Assembly (NCBI GenBank): GCA_040754315.1
Contig: JBFMCS010000014.1
Coordinates: 1 to 64,000 of the forward strand
Reading direction: 5' to 3'
Length of the DNA stretch: 64,000 nucleotides
From: Bacillota bacterium
Lineage (GTDB): Bacteria > Bacillota > Sulfobacillia > DUSP01 > JBFMCS01
The notes beneath the pieces were generated by a model. That model was not told the origin of the DNA, ran no database searches, and saw only the letters and a program-made list of their open reading frames with translations. Shown here one piece after another: positions 1 to 8,705 of this stretch. Position 1 is the first letter of the stretch; each line of letters starts with the position of its first letter. The position numbers and the translations under genes were made by a program.

Positions 1-126
1 TTTTGATGCCCTCACCCCCCAAGAAACACTCTATTGGAGGATTTGACATCCATCCTTTATAATCCTGGTTCCGAAGATTCCGACCATGTCCCTGGATACC
101 CCTCTTCTCATGTGCGGAAAATGGGT

Positions 127-155
127 ACTAAACAGAGGTACCATGCTACTGTCAA
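127..155 (-). promoter_or_regulatory. Candidate sigma-A promoter reading left, out of the window
   Basis: On the minus strand a perfect TTGACA (150-155) is followed after 17 nt by TTTAGT (127-132). Transcription would start near position 120 and leave the window. An extended -10 (TGcTATAAT, TATAAT box at about 235-240) lies upstream on the same strand with a poor -35. The gene served is not in view, so this is inference from box matches alone. Confidence 0.4.
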
Positions 156-353
156 AGCACCCCGGAGGAATGAAGCCAGAGAACGCCTGCTTGAGTAGTT
201 CATTGGACCGCCTCCCATCCTACCTGACCACAATCATTATAGCATGGCAATTATCGTGCTGCAATAAATATTTATCGCTTTACGGTATGCAGTATCGCAG
301 GTAATGGGCTGAGGCAGAGGTAAGTGGTAGGGTCTGGGAGGTGCCCCTTCCGG

Positions 354-517
354 CCTGGTGGCACACGTGAGCCTTCCCCGCCTCCCTGGGAGGCTAGTTC
401 GAGGAAGGCTCGCTGCCACACGGTCCAGGTACATGTGCCAGGCTCCCGTTAAGTGAACAAGGCCGCCTGGCATTCCTCAGGGGGCCGTAGTTACCAGATG
501 CCAGGCCCGTCCCCTGA
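354..517. repeat. Nested and interleaved inverted repeats (structured element)
   Basis: Several arms nest around one centre: CCTGG 354-358 with CCAGG 425-429, GTGGCA 358-363 with TGCCAC 414-419, GAGCCTTCC 369-377 with GGAAGGCTC 403-411, and GCCTCC 380-385 with GGAGGC 389-394. Next to it two further perfect pairs interleave: GCCTGGCAT 465-473 with ATGCCAGGC 498-506, and TCAGGGG 477-483 with CCCCTGA 511-517. No T-run follows on either strand, so it is not a standard terminator. It could be a structured RNA, a 3' UTR element of the peptidase gene, or a palindromic repeat. No known RNA family was recognised. Confidence 0.5.
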
Positions 518-534
518 AACAGCGCTGCCCCGGG

Positions 535-1650
535 CTACCGGCGGATCAACTCCAGGACTATCCTGGCTAGGCTCTCCAGGTCCACCAGGGAAATCTCCTC
601 ATCAACGCTGTGGGGGTTCTTGTATCCCACCCCCAGTACGACGGATTTGATGCCCTTGGCATTGAGAACGCTGGCATCGCTTCCCCCGCCTGTGGAGGTT
701 ACTTGCGCCTTCAGGCCCGCTCTTTCCACGGCGCCCAGAGCCATCTGCACAACGGGTTCGTGGGGCCCAAGATCGTACCCTTCGTACTGCAATATCACCC
801 TTTCCTCAACCTTTGCCCCGACCTTCCCGGCCCCTTCTTGCATGGAAGCCAGCATGTGCTCGGTTTCGGCTTTCATCTTGGCCTTGTCCAGAGAGCGTGT
901 CTCTCCGTGGATCTCCACGCGTTCGCACACTATGTTAGTGGCCTTGCCACCCTGGATCAACCCCAGGTTAGCCGTGGTCTCTGGGTCGATCCTGCCAAGC
1001 TTCATGAGGCTTATCCCCAGTGCTGCCGCCTTCAGGGCATCGATGCCAGACTCGGGGCTAACACCGGCATGGGCAGCCTTGCCGGTGATGGTCCATTCCA
1101 GCCGGTTGTGATAGGGGGCCCTCGTCACGATGCGGCCCGGTGGGCCTGAGCTGTCCAGGACAAAAGCAAGGGGGGACCTCAGTTCCCCCGTCTCCAGGTA
1201 CCTTACGCCCTTTAACCCCTGCTCCTCTGCCACGGTGAAGATGAGTTCCAGGCCAGCATGGGGCAATCCTTGCTCCCTGACGACCGTGAGGGCTTCAAGC
1301 AATGCCGCGATTCCGGCCCTGTCGTCAGCACCGAGAATGGTGTTCCCCTCGGACCTGATAATGCCACCCTCTACCCTGGGCACCACAGGGTGGTCCGCTT
1401 CCACCGTGTCCATGTGGGTTACCAAGCCAATCCACTCATTCCCGGGGGGGGTGGGCTCCAGTCTCCCGACGATGTTTCCACAGTTGCCGCCAATGGCCTC
1501 CCCGGTCCCATCCATGGCTGCCCTCACTTGGAGGGCTTCCAGTTGTGCCAGGACATTCTCAGCAACCAGGTGCTCGTTGAAGGATGGCCCCTCGATCGTG
1601 AGCAGGTTTAGAAAGTTCTCCAGAAGCCGTTCCCTATTCAACAATGCCAT
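535..1650 (-). CDS. M20 family metallopeptidase, peptidase T-like
   Basis: Cytosolic di-zinc peptidase, probably a tri- or dipeptidase of the PepT-like branch of M20. Metal and catalytic residues are visible in order: H79 and D81 in THMDTV, the GADDRAG motif near 107-113, the EE pair at 142-143, and a late STGGGSD stretch with a C-terminal NPHS histidine. About 371 residues is normal for the family. The start is ambiguous: a near-perfect Shine-Dalgarno (GGAGGTGAT, from 1655 down) lies only about 2 nt from the ATG at 1650 but at ideal distance from TTG at 1644. An ATG at 1689 is too far upstream. It is divergent from the PucR-type regulator, which may control both. The amino acid or peptide genes nearby fit a role in supplying free amino acids. 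Confidence 0.85.
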   Translation of the reverse strand: MALLNRERLLENFLNLLTIEGPSFNEHLVAENVLAQLEALQVRAAMDGTGEAIGGNCGNIVGRLEPTPPGNEWIGLVTHMDTVEADHPVVPRVEGGIIRSEGNTILGADDRAGIAALLEALTVVREQGLPHAGLELIFTVAEEQGLKGVRYLETGELRSPLAFVLDSSGPPGRIVTRAPYHNRLEWTITGKAAHAGVSPESGIDALKAAALGISLMKLGRIDPETTANLGLIQGGKATNIVCERVEIHGETRSLDKAKMKAETEHMLASMQEGAGKVGAKVEERVILQYEGYDLGPHEPVVQMALGAVERAGLKAQVTSTGGGSDASVLNAKGIKSVVLGVGYKNPHSVDEEISLVDLESLARIVLELIRR

Positions 1651-1718
1651 CACCTCCAAAGGGACTTGGGGGGTTGTTACAGAATACATACCCTACCCTA
1701 AACAGGGGGGACGACGCC

Positions 1719-3374
1719 ATGATAACCGTGGGCCATGTGCTGGCAATCGAACCCCTCACCCAGGCCAGGGTAGTAGCCGGTGAGTCAGGCCTGGGGAATG
1801 CCATCGAACACGTTGACATCATTGAAGTGCCGGATGCTGATGCCTGGATCCGCCCCGGGTCCTTCCTGCTGACGACGGCATTTGCCTTCAAGGAAGACCC
1901 TGAGAAGCTCTTGGCCCTGATCGAACACCTCGGCAGGACCAAGGCGGCGGCGCTGGCCTTGAAGCCCCACAGGTTCCTGGGTTTCGTGCCCAGGGAGGCA
2001 CTCTCCCTAGCCAACAAGTACTGCCTGCCACTGATAGAGATCCCAGCACACATGGCCTACATTGACATAACCACACCCATAATGACCCTCATCATTGACG
2101 AGCAGTCCTTCAGGCTGAAGCGCTCCGAAACCGTTCACAGGGTCTTGACGGACCTAATCCTTGGAGGCGGCGGGCTGCGCGAGATAGCCGGCGCCCTGCA
2201 TTCCCTGCTCCGAAACCCTGTGGCAGTGCTCTCCCAGGACCTCGCAGTCCTGGCAGAGGTGCCTTCACATGATGACACCAAGGTCAAAGGCTTCCCGGGA
2301 AACATCTCCTTGGGGATACGGCAACTCTCAAAGGGGCGCAGCTCCGATGGCAGTCTCCCACAAAGGATTGACTTGGGTGGCTCGGGTTCAGCCGTGGTGG
2401 CGCCGGTTGTGGCCGGGCGCGAACTCTGCGGGTACCTGGCGGTTCTGGAGGCAACCGGCAAGGTTCCAGATACCGAATGGCTTGCCTTGGAGAAGGCCTC
2501 CACAGCGATAGCGCTGGATCTCATGAGACAGAAGGCCGTGGCCGAGGCCGAACACCGCATGGAACACGACCTGGTCATGGACATCCTCTCGGGGCCCGGG
2601 ATAAGCGAGGATATCGCCCGTGAACGAGCCAAGTACTTCTCCTGGAGGCTCGAGGGCAACGTCGGTGTGGCTGTGGTGGACATAGATGACTTCACCACAT
2701 ACTATCACTCCAGGCCTAAGGATGAGATCCACATTCAGAGGATGAAGGAATCCCTTTTCCAATTGATAGTCAAGGTGACAGGGGAGATCAGCCCAGGTGC
2801 CATAGTCACTAGGTACAGTGACGGCGCCGTAGTCCTCCTCACTGACATCCCGCCTGCGTCCAAGACATGGCTGGATGAAGTGGCCAAGTCGATCCACCGG
2901 GAACTCTCCCAGTCCATAGATGGCCCCACCTGTTCAATAGGGGTGGGGGGAGTGTACTCCCAGCTGTCCCAAACATGGCGCAGCTTCAACCAGGCCCAGA
3001 AGGCCATAGAGATCGGAAGGATGATCCACGGGAAGAACACCGTTCACTGCTATAACACGCTTGGCATCTACCGTCTCATCTGCGACTACCACGACAGGGA
3101 AGCACTCCAGGAGATAGTCGAACAAACCATCGGCCCGTTGCTCAAGTACGACAGGAACAACAACGGCTCCCTCATGGAAACCCTCCACACGTACCTTGCA
3201 TGCGATAAGTGCCAGAAGACTGCCGCGGAGCAATTGTACTTGCACCGCAACTCTATGAAGTACCGCCTCCAGCTAATACGGAACCTCCTGGGGGATGACG
3301 CCCTCACGGGGTTCGGCGCCACCCGCGTCCACCTCGCCCTGGCCATATACATGGTACTTTCCCGGCACTCCTGA
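1719..3374 (+). CDS. PucR family transcriptional regulator
   Basis: DNA-binding regulator of about 551 residues. The N-terminal PucR domain (about 1-125, starting ITVGHVLAIEPL) is a ligand-sensing domain typical of purine and amino-acid catabolism regulators. The central part resembles the GAF/GGDEF-like region of CdaR/PucR proteins. The C-terminal 60 residues form the PucR helix-turn-helix (CQKTAAEQLYLHRNS). The ATG at 1719 has a G-rich ribosome site at 1704-1710. An in-frame codon at 1644 would overlap the divergent gene and encodes unlikely sequence. Being divergent from a peptidase and upstream of the transporter-racemase-DUF917 genes, it is the likely local activator; this is inference from position. 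Confidence 0.88.
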   Translation: MITVGHVLAIEPLTQARVVAGESGLGNAIEHVDIIEVPDADAWIRPGSFLLTTAFAFKEDPEKLLALIEHLGRTKAAALALKPHRFLGFVPREALSLANKYCLPLIEIPAHMAYIDITTPIMTLIIDEQSFRLKRSETVHRVLTDLILGGGGLREIAGALHSLLRNPVAVLSQDLAVLAEVPSHDDTKVKGFPGNISLGIRQLSKGRSSDGSLPQRIDLGGSGSAVVAPVVAGRELCGYLAVLEATGKVPDTEWLALEKASTAIALDLMRQKAVAEAEHRMEHDLVMDILSGPGISEDIARERAKYFSWRLEGNVGVAVVDIDDFTTYYHSRPKDEIHIQRMKESLFQLIVKVTGEISPGAIVTRYSDGAVVLLTDIPPASKTWLDEVAKSIHRELSQSIDGPTCSIGVGGVYSQLSQTWRSFNQAQKAIEIGRMIHGKNTVHCYNTLGIYRLICDYHDREALQEIVEQTIGPLLKYDRNNNGSLMETLHTYLACDKCQKTAAEQLYLHRNSMKYRLQLIRNLLGDDALTGFGATRVHLALAIYMVLSRHS

Positions 3375-3532
3375 AAATCCTTCCCAGGCAGCATGCTGTG
3401 TTCCTTTGTGCATGGGGCATGATCAGCAGGCATTTCCTTCATGCATCAGAACCGTTGTCACACCGTTGGCCCAAATACTACAGTCGAACTACAAAATGGG
3501 GGCGTGTGCCCCTGAAGAAGGAGGGATCCACA
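3375..3532 (+). other. Intergenic leader of the transporter gene
   Basis: This 158-bp gap precedes the transporter. It holds a short GGGGC...GCCCC hairpin near 3498-3513, just before the ribosome site. A TTGTCA near 3454 has only weak -10 candidates, so I do not call a promoter. Confidence 0.3.
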
Positions 3533-5089
3533 GTGAGTACGGAAGTGAAAACCCCGCTCGGCCCCAAGAGCCATCCAAAGGCCCTTACCGGCGTAAACCT
3601 GATCTTGGGGTTGGCCATGGCCGCCGTTTCCGGGGCCATCTGCATGCAGATCATAGGGCGTATCGGGATAACACCCAACACATCCATTATTGGCGCTATC
3701 GTGGCAATCACCCTGGCCAGGGTTGTTGCCAGCCTGAGACCGCTGGACAGCCAAAACATCATTCAGACCTACACATCAGCTGGAGGTTTTTCTGCGGCTA
3801 ATGCTGGACTTCTTTCCGTGGCCATCGTGTTCTTAATGGGGCAACCCGCTCTTGTCTATCCTCTTCTTATCGGGTCAGGCATTGGTGTGCTGCTTGACGT
3901 GTGGTTCGTCACCCAGTTGTACAATACCAAGGTATACCCTGCTGAGGGGGCCTGGCCCCCTGGCGTGGCCACCGCCGAGGCACTCTGGGCGGCTGACGAG
4001 GGAGGCAAGCGAGCCAGGAGACTTGTGGAAGGCATCATAGCTGGCATAATCGGCACCTACTTCAAGTTGCCAATGGCAGGCATCGGCATAGCCTTTATCG
4101 CCAACATCTTCGCCATCACTGCTCTGGGCATAGGCCTTCTCATCCGAGGTTACGCACCAGTGCTCTTCGGCGTCAACCTGGGGGAGACCTATGTTCCCCA
4201 CGGGATGATGATTGGCGCTGGTCTGGTCCAGCTCGTCCAGGCCTTCCTGATCATCTCAAGGAAACAGGAGGAGAAGGAAACTGCTCAAACCGAGGCTAAC
4301 GAAGGCATCCCCAAGAAGATAGTGATTCACTTCGCGCTCTTTTCCGTAGGCGCCTTGGTGATGGCACTGATTGCAGGGGCGCTGTGGCAGATGAGCCTAG
4401 GCCAGATAATCGTATTCACGCTGTTTGCCGGTTTCGCCGCAGCCGCGTCCACCATCATTGTGGGTCTTTGCGCCATGCACTCGGGTTGGTTCCCAGCCTT
4501 CGCGGTGACGATAATCTTCCTTACCATAGGTATGTTCCTGGGTATCCCCGCGGTACCCCTGGCACTCCTGACCGGGTACACGGCATCCACGGGCCCCCTC
4601 TTCGCCGACTTCGGGTATGACCTGAAGACGGGCTGGCTAATCAGGGGCAGGGGCCAGGACATGGCCTACGAGAAGGACGGCAGGAAGCAGCAGTTCATTG
4701 CTGAAGCCGTGGGCGGGATCATGGGCCTGGTGATGGTAGGCCTGTTCGCCGGGATGCACTTCAAGCTGGACCTGCTTCCCCCGGTGAGCCGGGTCTTTGC
4801 GGCCACCATTAACGCAGGGGCGGATCCGGGGATTGTCCGCCAGCTAATCCTCTGGAGCATCCCCGGCGCCGCCATACAGGTAATTGGCGGTCCAGGCAGG
4901 GCAATGGGCGTCCTGTTTGCCACTGGGCTCCTCATCATGAGCCCCATATATGGCTGGGGCCTCATAGCCGCTGTCATAGCCAGGAGGATTATTGGCGAGG
5001 AGCCAATGAAGGTCAGGGAGGCTGGCCTCATAGCAGGGGACGGGATCTACGGTTTCGTGAATTCCATAATCCGGACATTCTTCGCCTGA
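3533..5089 (+). CDS. OPT superfamily transporter (oligopeptide/YSL type)
   Basis: Polytopic membrane protein of about 518 residues with roughly a dozen hydrophobic segments, matching the oligopeptide transporter (OPT) superfamily. Family-like stretches include GGFSAANAGLLS early, NTKVYPAEGAWPPGVA in the first half, and LTGYTASTGPLFADFGYDL in the second. OPT proteins import peptides or metal chelates by proton symport. The GTG at 3533 is chosen because GAAGGAGGG (3517-3525) sits 8 nt before it; the upstream in-frame extension of 45 residues is not protein-like. It is followed by a racemase gene with a 10-bp-stem hairpin between, so it probably imports the substrate of that cassette. The substrate cannot be read from sequence. 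Confidence 0.85.
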   Translation: MSTEVKTPLGPKSHPKALTGVNLILGLAMAAVSGAICMQIIGRIGITPNTSIIGAIVAITLARVVASLRPLDSQNIIQTYTSAGGFSAANAGLLSVAIVFLMGQPALVYPLLIGSGIGVLLDVWFVTQLYNTKVYPAEGAWPPGVATAEALWAADEGGKRARRLVEGIIAGIIGTYFKLPMAGIGIAFIANIFAITALGIGLLIRGYAPVLFGVNLGETYVPHGMMIGAGLVQLVQAFLIISRKQEEKETAQTEANEGIPKKIVIHFALFSVGALVMALIAGALWQMSLGQIIVFTLFAGFAAAASTIIVGLCAMHSGWFPAFAVTIIFLTIGMFLGIPAVPLALLTGYTASTGPLFADFGYDLKTGWLIRGRGQDMAYEKDGRKQQFIAEAVGGIMGLVMVGLFAGMHFKLDLLPPVSRVFAATINAGADPGIVRQLILWSIPGAAIQVIGGPGRAMGVLFATGLLIMSPIYGWGLIAAVIARRIIGEEPMKVREAGLIAGDGIYGFVNSIIRTFFA

Positions 5090-5097
5090 ACAGAACC

Positions 5098-5133
5098 GGG
5101 GAAGGCCATGGCAGCGGCGCCTTGGCCTTCCCC
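5098..5133 (+). other. Intercistronic hairpin between transporter and racemase
   Basis: GGGGAAGGCC (5098-5107) pairs perfectly with GGCCTTCCCC (5124-5133), and the 16-nt loop contains GGC/GCC that can extend it. No U-run follows, so it is more likely an mRNA processing or stability element, or a weak attenuator, than a terminator. Confidence 0.5.
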
Positions 5134-5155
5134 TCCATAACGGGAGGATACCCAC

Positions 5156-5821
5156 ATGTACAACGTAGGGCTCATACGTGTGCTGACAGTGGATGACGAG
5201 GAGGCCCTCAACCTTCACGGCGCCATCATCCAGGAGTACCTACCCCAGCTGAGGGTCATCTCAAGGTGCATACCTGATCAGCCCTGCGGCATATATGATG
5301 CTTGCACCGAGCGAGAGGCCATCCCCAAGATCTTGCAGGCAGGGAAGGACCTGCGGGATGAGGGGGTCATGGCCCTTATTGTAAGCTGTGCAGCCGACCC
5401 AGGGGTGCAGGCTCTCCGGCGCCAAGTGTCCATTCCCGTGATTGGGGCTGGCTCGGCAGGGGCCTCCGTCGCCTTGGCCCTGGGGGGCCCTGTGGGCGTA
5501 CTGGGTATAACCGGGGAGGCCCCGGAGGCCATGGCCAGGGTCCTGGGCCAGAACCTGGCCGGGGTCGCGCGGCCGGAAAAGGTAAAGACCACCTTGGACC
5601 TCCAGGCTGGCGGCGCCCTAGAGGAGGTCGAAAGGGCCGCTCGCGGGCTAGTGGAGGGAGGGGCACGCTCCATCGCCCTTGCCTGCACAGGCATGACCAC
5701 TTGCGGCGCCGCGTCCCACCTTGCCAAGAGGATTGATGCTCCAGTGGTGGACCCGGTGCTGGCAGCAGCCTTGGCAGCCTATTCCGCTGTGGTAACGAGG
5801 GGACTGGGGGGGAAGGCATGA
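5156..5821 (+). CDS. Asp/Glu/hydantoin racemase family protein
   Basis: A 221-residue protein of the aspartate/glutamate/hydantoin racemase family, which inverts a stereocentre by two-base catalysis with two cysteines and no cofactor. Both are visible: C78 in VSCAADPG and C177 in LACTGM, with a GAGSAGAS stretch between the halves. The ATG at 5156 has GGGAGGA about 10 nt upstream. The last 4 nt (ATGA) overlap the start of the DUF917 gene, so the two are translationally coupled. Pairing with DUF917, whose family includes S-methyl-thiohydantoin desulfurases, makes a hydantoin-type or similar cyclic amino-acid derivative a reasonable substrate guess. An amino-acid racemase role is the alternative. 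Confidence 0.8.
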   Translation: MYNVGLIRVLTVDDEEALNLHGAIIQEYLPQLRVISRCIPDQPCGIYDACTEREAIPKILQAGKDLRDEGVMALIVSCAADPGVQALRRQVSIPVIGAGSAGASVALALGGPVGVLGITGEAPEAMARVLGQNLAGVARPEKVKTTLDLQAGGALEEVERAARGLVEGGARSIALACTGMTTCGAASHLAKRIDAPVVDPVLAAALAAYSAVVTRGLGGKA

Positions 5822-6885
5822 TACACCTTGCCGCAGGTTCGGTGAAGATGGCTGTACTTGGAGGGGCGTTGCTGGGCGGCGGTGGGGGCGGGTCCATGGA
5901 TCTGGGCCTAGCCTTCGGAAACCTGGCAGTGGCCATGGACAGGGTGTGCCTGGTCCAACCGGATGAACTCCCGGGCGATGCCGTCATCGTCACGGTAGGA
6001 GCCGTGGGAGCCCCTGCGGCCCAGGACCGCTACGTCACTCCCAGGCACTACGTGAGGGCTGTGGATCTTCTGTGCAGGCATGAGGGTATTCGTGTAGGGG
6101 GCCTCATCACCAACGAGAACGGCGGATTCGCCACGGTCAATGGCTGGCTGCAGGCAGCTACCCTGAATGTACCTGTGGTGGACGCCCCCTGTAACGGCAG
6201 GGCCCATCCCACCGGTCTCATGGGTTCCATGGGCCTTCACAGGTTGGAGCACTTCGTATCCGTTCAGTGTGCCAGTGGAGGAGACCCCAAGAAGGGAAGA
6301 TACTTGGAGACAACGGTCACGGGTAGCCTATCCCAGGTTGCCGCCGTCATACGCCAGATCTCCGTCCAGGCCGGGGGAATAGTGGCTGTGGCCAGGAACC
6401 CCGTTAGCCTGGAGTATGTCCAGGAGAATGCCGCCCCCGGTGCCATTACCCAGGCCATGAAGGTGGGCAAGGCCCTGGTGGAGAACGAGGGAGACCCGGA
6501 TAGGATGGCGGCCAAGGCCATGGAGACGCTGGGAGGGAGCGTGCTAGCCACAGGGATCATCGAAGACTTCTCCCTGATGACCGAGGGTGGCTTCGATTTG
6601 GGCTCTGTACGTCTTTCCACCGGGCATCACCTGACATTCTGGAATGAGTACATGACCCTGGACACGGAGAATGAGAGGGTCGCCACATTCCCCGACCTGA
6701 TCATGACACTTGACGCAGGTTCGGGGCTCCCCCTGGCCACCGCTGACCTGAGCCTGGGGAGAAGGGTGATACTGGTCATGTCAAGAAGGGAGAACCTCTT
6801 CCTGGGCGGGGGGATGCGAGACCCTGGTCTCTTCGCCATGGCTGAGGCTGCTGTGGGCAAGCCCATGGTAGAGTACGTGTTCTGA
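5818..6885 (+). CDS. DUF917 family protein (S-methyl-thiohydantoin desulfurase family)
   Basis: 355-residue protein with the glycine-rich N-terminus (LGGGGGGSMDLG) typical of DUF917. The family is now associated with S-methyl-thiohydantoin desulfurase activity, though most members are uncharacterised. Conserved-looking features are GGLITNENGG near 98 and a late LITMTLDAGSG-like segment near 300. It begins in the ATGA overlap with the racemase gene and ends 18 nt before the DUF1177 gene. This protein differs clearly from the second DUF917 protein at 40402-41508, so the two are probably not interchangeable. Family assignment is fairly sure; activity on any given substrate is not. Confidence 0.75.
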   Translation: MIHLAAGSVKMAVLGGALLGGGGGGSMDLGLAFGNLAVAMDRVCLVQPDELPGDAVIVTVGAVGAPAAQDRYVTPRHYVRAVDLLCRHEGIRVGGLITNENGGFATVNGWLQAATLNVPVVDAPCNGRAHPTGLMGSMGLHRLEHFVSVQCASGGDPKKGRYLETTVTGSLSQVAAVIRQISVQAGGIVAVARNPVSLEYVQENAAPGAITQAMKVGKALVENEGDPDRMAAKAMETLGGSVLATGIIEDFSLMTEGGFDLGSVRLSTGHHLTFWNEYMTLDTENERVATFPDLIMTLDAGSGLPLATADLSLGRRVILVMSRRENLFLGGGMRDPGLFAMAEAAVGKPMVEYVF

Positions 6886-6903
6886 TCCTTGGAGGTGACG
6901 CGA

Positions 6904-7851
6904 ATGGCTTTGAGGCATGTCACAGACGTCCTGGACCTGCTGGACCATCCTAAGGCTGGTGGTCCCTACATCAAAGAGGCTCTGGCTCACAGGGAATTCA
7001 AGGGCGAACTGTTGACACGGGAGGTATCAACGGAGAAGGGCAAGACAGACTTCGTGTGCTTCCGTTTCCCGGGGCGCAGGGGAAAGACCCGGGGTGGGGA
7101 TGCCCCCACCTTTGGCCTGATCGGCAGGCTTGGCGGCATCGGGGCGAGGCCTGAGAGGATAGGCCTGGTTTCGGACGGCGACGGTGCCATAACTGCAGTG
7201 TCCGCCGCCTTCAAGCTGGGACAGATGGCTGCCCGCGGTGATGTCCTTGAGGGTGACGTCATTGTAACAACTCACATATGCCCTTGCGCGCCGGTGAGGC
7301 CCCACCACCCGGTTCCATTCATGGATTCCCCCGTTGACCTCGCCACCATGAACGAGCACGAGGTGCTACCCGAAATGGACTGCATCCTCTCGGTGGATAC
7401 CAGCCGTGGCAACAGGATAATCAACCAGAGGGGGTTTGCCATCTCCCCGACGGTGAAGGAAGGCTACATACTCAAGGTCTCTGATGACCTCCTGGATGCC
7501 ATGGAGATAGTCACGGGAAGGCCCGCGCAGGTCCTGCCCATAACTATGCAGGACATAACCCCTTACGGCAATGGGGTATTTCACCTCAACAGCATACTCC
7601 AGCCCTCGTGTGCCACGCCATCTCCGGTAGTGGGAGTCGCCCTCACGGCTGAGGTGCCCGTGCCTGGCTGTGCCAGCGGTGCCTCTCACCCAGTGGACAT
7701 TGAGATGGCAGTGCGCTTCGTCATAGAGGCGGCAAAGGGGTTTACCTCGAAGAGCCTTCACGTGTACGATCCCGAGGAATTCAGCCGCATGGTCGAATTG
7801 TATGGTGAGATGACCCACCTGCAGACGCTCGGGAGGAAGGGTACGAGTTGA
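6904..7851 (+). CDS. DUF1177 family protein
   Basis: About 315 residues, opening RHVTDVLDLLDHP and containing the stretches SDGDGAITAVSAAFKLG and HHPVPFMDSPVD, which I recognise as DUF1177. The family has no known function. An ICPCAPV motif carries two cysteines, and several His, Asp and Glu residues lie around it, compatible with a metal site, though that is a guess. Start: ATG 6904 follows GGAGGTGA (6891-6898) by 5 nt; the in-frame codon at 6889 lies before the ribosome site. The stop overlaps the TTG start of the next gene, so it is part of the coupled cassette. Confidence 0.65.
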   Translation: MALRHVTDVLDLLDHPKAGGPYIKEALAHREFKGELLTREVSTEKGKTDFVCFRFPGRRGKTRGGDAPTFGLIGRLGGIGARPERIGLVSDGDGAITAVSAAFKLGQMAARGDVLEGDVIVTTHICPCAPVRPHHPVPFMDSPVDLATMNEHEVLPEMDCILSVDTSRGNRIINQRGFAISPTVKEGYILKVSDDLLDAMEIVTGRPAQVLPITMQDITPYGNGVFHLNSILQPSCATPSPVVGVALTAEVPVPGCASGASHPVDIEMAVRFVIEAAKGFTSKSLHVYDPEEFSRMVELYGEMTHLQTLGRKGTS

Positions 7852-8705
7852 GACAGTCAATCCAGATCACGCTGACCGTGCCTGAGGGGAAGAGACTCAT
7901 CGCCAAGGCGCTGAGCCTTGTCCCCGAGATCCAGGAGGCTCTCGTACATGGCTTGATACTCCTCAAAGGGGGGACAACGGTGTCCGCGCTCTGCGAGGAA
8001 CTATGCGGTGTGCCCCTGAGGATCTCCGGCCGCATAAGTGCCACGGGAACGCGGGCGGCGCGGGATGAATCCCGCGCCCCCCATGTTGTGCTCCTGGATC
8101 ATGGCCGCCCTCAGCCCTTGATGGACCTGGAGGCAATGGCAAGTACGGTGAGGTCCATGGGACCTGGGGACGTGTCTGTGATGGGGGCGAATATCATTGA
8201 TGCCCAAGGGAATGCGGCTATGATGGCCGGCGCCGAGCTGGGCGGTGCGCCAGGTCAAGTGATCTCCGGCCTGATGGCTCAGGGGGCACACCTCTTCATA
8301 GCGGCGGGCTTGGAGAAGATGTCCCCGGTGAGCGTGGGCAAGGCAGTGCTTGCGGCAGGACGAACGCGAATGAAGAGGAGTATGGGGATGGCAGTAGGCC
8401 TCATACCCATCTACGGTCGCCTCGTCACGGAGATGGAGGCCCTGACCATACTGGGCAGGTCTCTCGGTGAGGAACCGGCAGTCTCCGTGATAGGCCGGGG
8501 AGGCATGGATGGGGCAGAAGGCTCAACAACCTTCGTTGTGTCAGGGGAGACAGACACCCTCGTGGAGGGCGTTTGGGAAGAGGTCTGGAGGATCAAGGGC
8601 TCAGGCCACTCGGGGGAGGAGGCCTCGCTGCCGGAGTGCGCGGGGGCAGGCCCTAGCTGCGCCCGCCACAGGAGTTGCTGTTATGTAAGGAGGTTAGGCC
8701 CGTGA
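7848..8705 (+). CDS. Uncharacterised protein, possibly NagB/RpiA/CoA-transferase-like fold
   Basis: 285 residues; I do not recognise a named family. The central motif VMGANIIDAQGN resembles the GAN-x-ID-x-x-GN loop of NagB/RpiA/CoA-transferase-like and LUD proteins, followed by a Gly/Ala-rich segment and AAGLEKMSPVSV. That resemblance is by eye only. The last 25 residues are Cys- and Arg-rich and may be a poorly conserved tail. It uses TTG at 7848 with GGGAGGAAGGG 6 nt upstream, overlaps the previous stop, and itself overlaps the GTG of aroM by 4 nt. Its fixed position between DUF1177 and AroM genes suggests a shared pathway. Confidence 0.6.
   Translation: MRQSIQITLTVPEGKRLIAKALSLVPEIQEALVHGLILLKGGTTVSALCEELCGVPLRISGRISATGTRAARDESRAPHVVLLDHGRPQPLMDLEAMASTVRSMGPGDVSVMGANIIDAQGNAAMMAGAELGGAPGQVISGLMAQGAHLFIAAGLEKMSPVSVGKAVLAAGRTRMKRSMGMAVGLIPIYGRLVTEMEALTILGRSLGEEPAVSVIGRGGMDGAEGSTTFVVSGETDTLVEGVWEEVWRIKGSGHSGEEASLPECAGAGPSCARHRSCCYVRRLGP

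Larger units (their letters stand above)
1..534. other. Intergenic stretch, no gene recognised
   Basis: No convincing coding sequence is seen; the short open frames here have no ribosome site and no natural-looking protein. Positions 1-155 read leftward look like the promoter region of a gene that starts outside the window. Positions 354-517 hold a dense set of nested inverted repeats, described separately, just beyond the stop codon of the minus-strand peptidase gene. Nothing else is visible. Confidence 0.6.

Noticed and set aside
43-63. TTGACA and TATAAT on the plus strand
   Set aside because: Only 9 nt separate the boxes, too short for a sigma-A promoter.
341-364. GGAAGG-containing hairpin on the minus strand resembling the SRP RNA tip
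   Set aside because: The flanking SRP sequence and asymmetric loop are absent; only a 5-bp stem and a chance match remain.
1130-1783. 217-codon plus-strand frame over the PepT-like gene
   Set aside because: Antisense shadow of a conserved gene; long spurious frames are common in GC-rich DNA.
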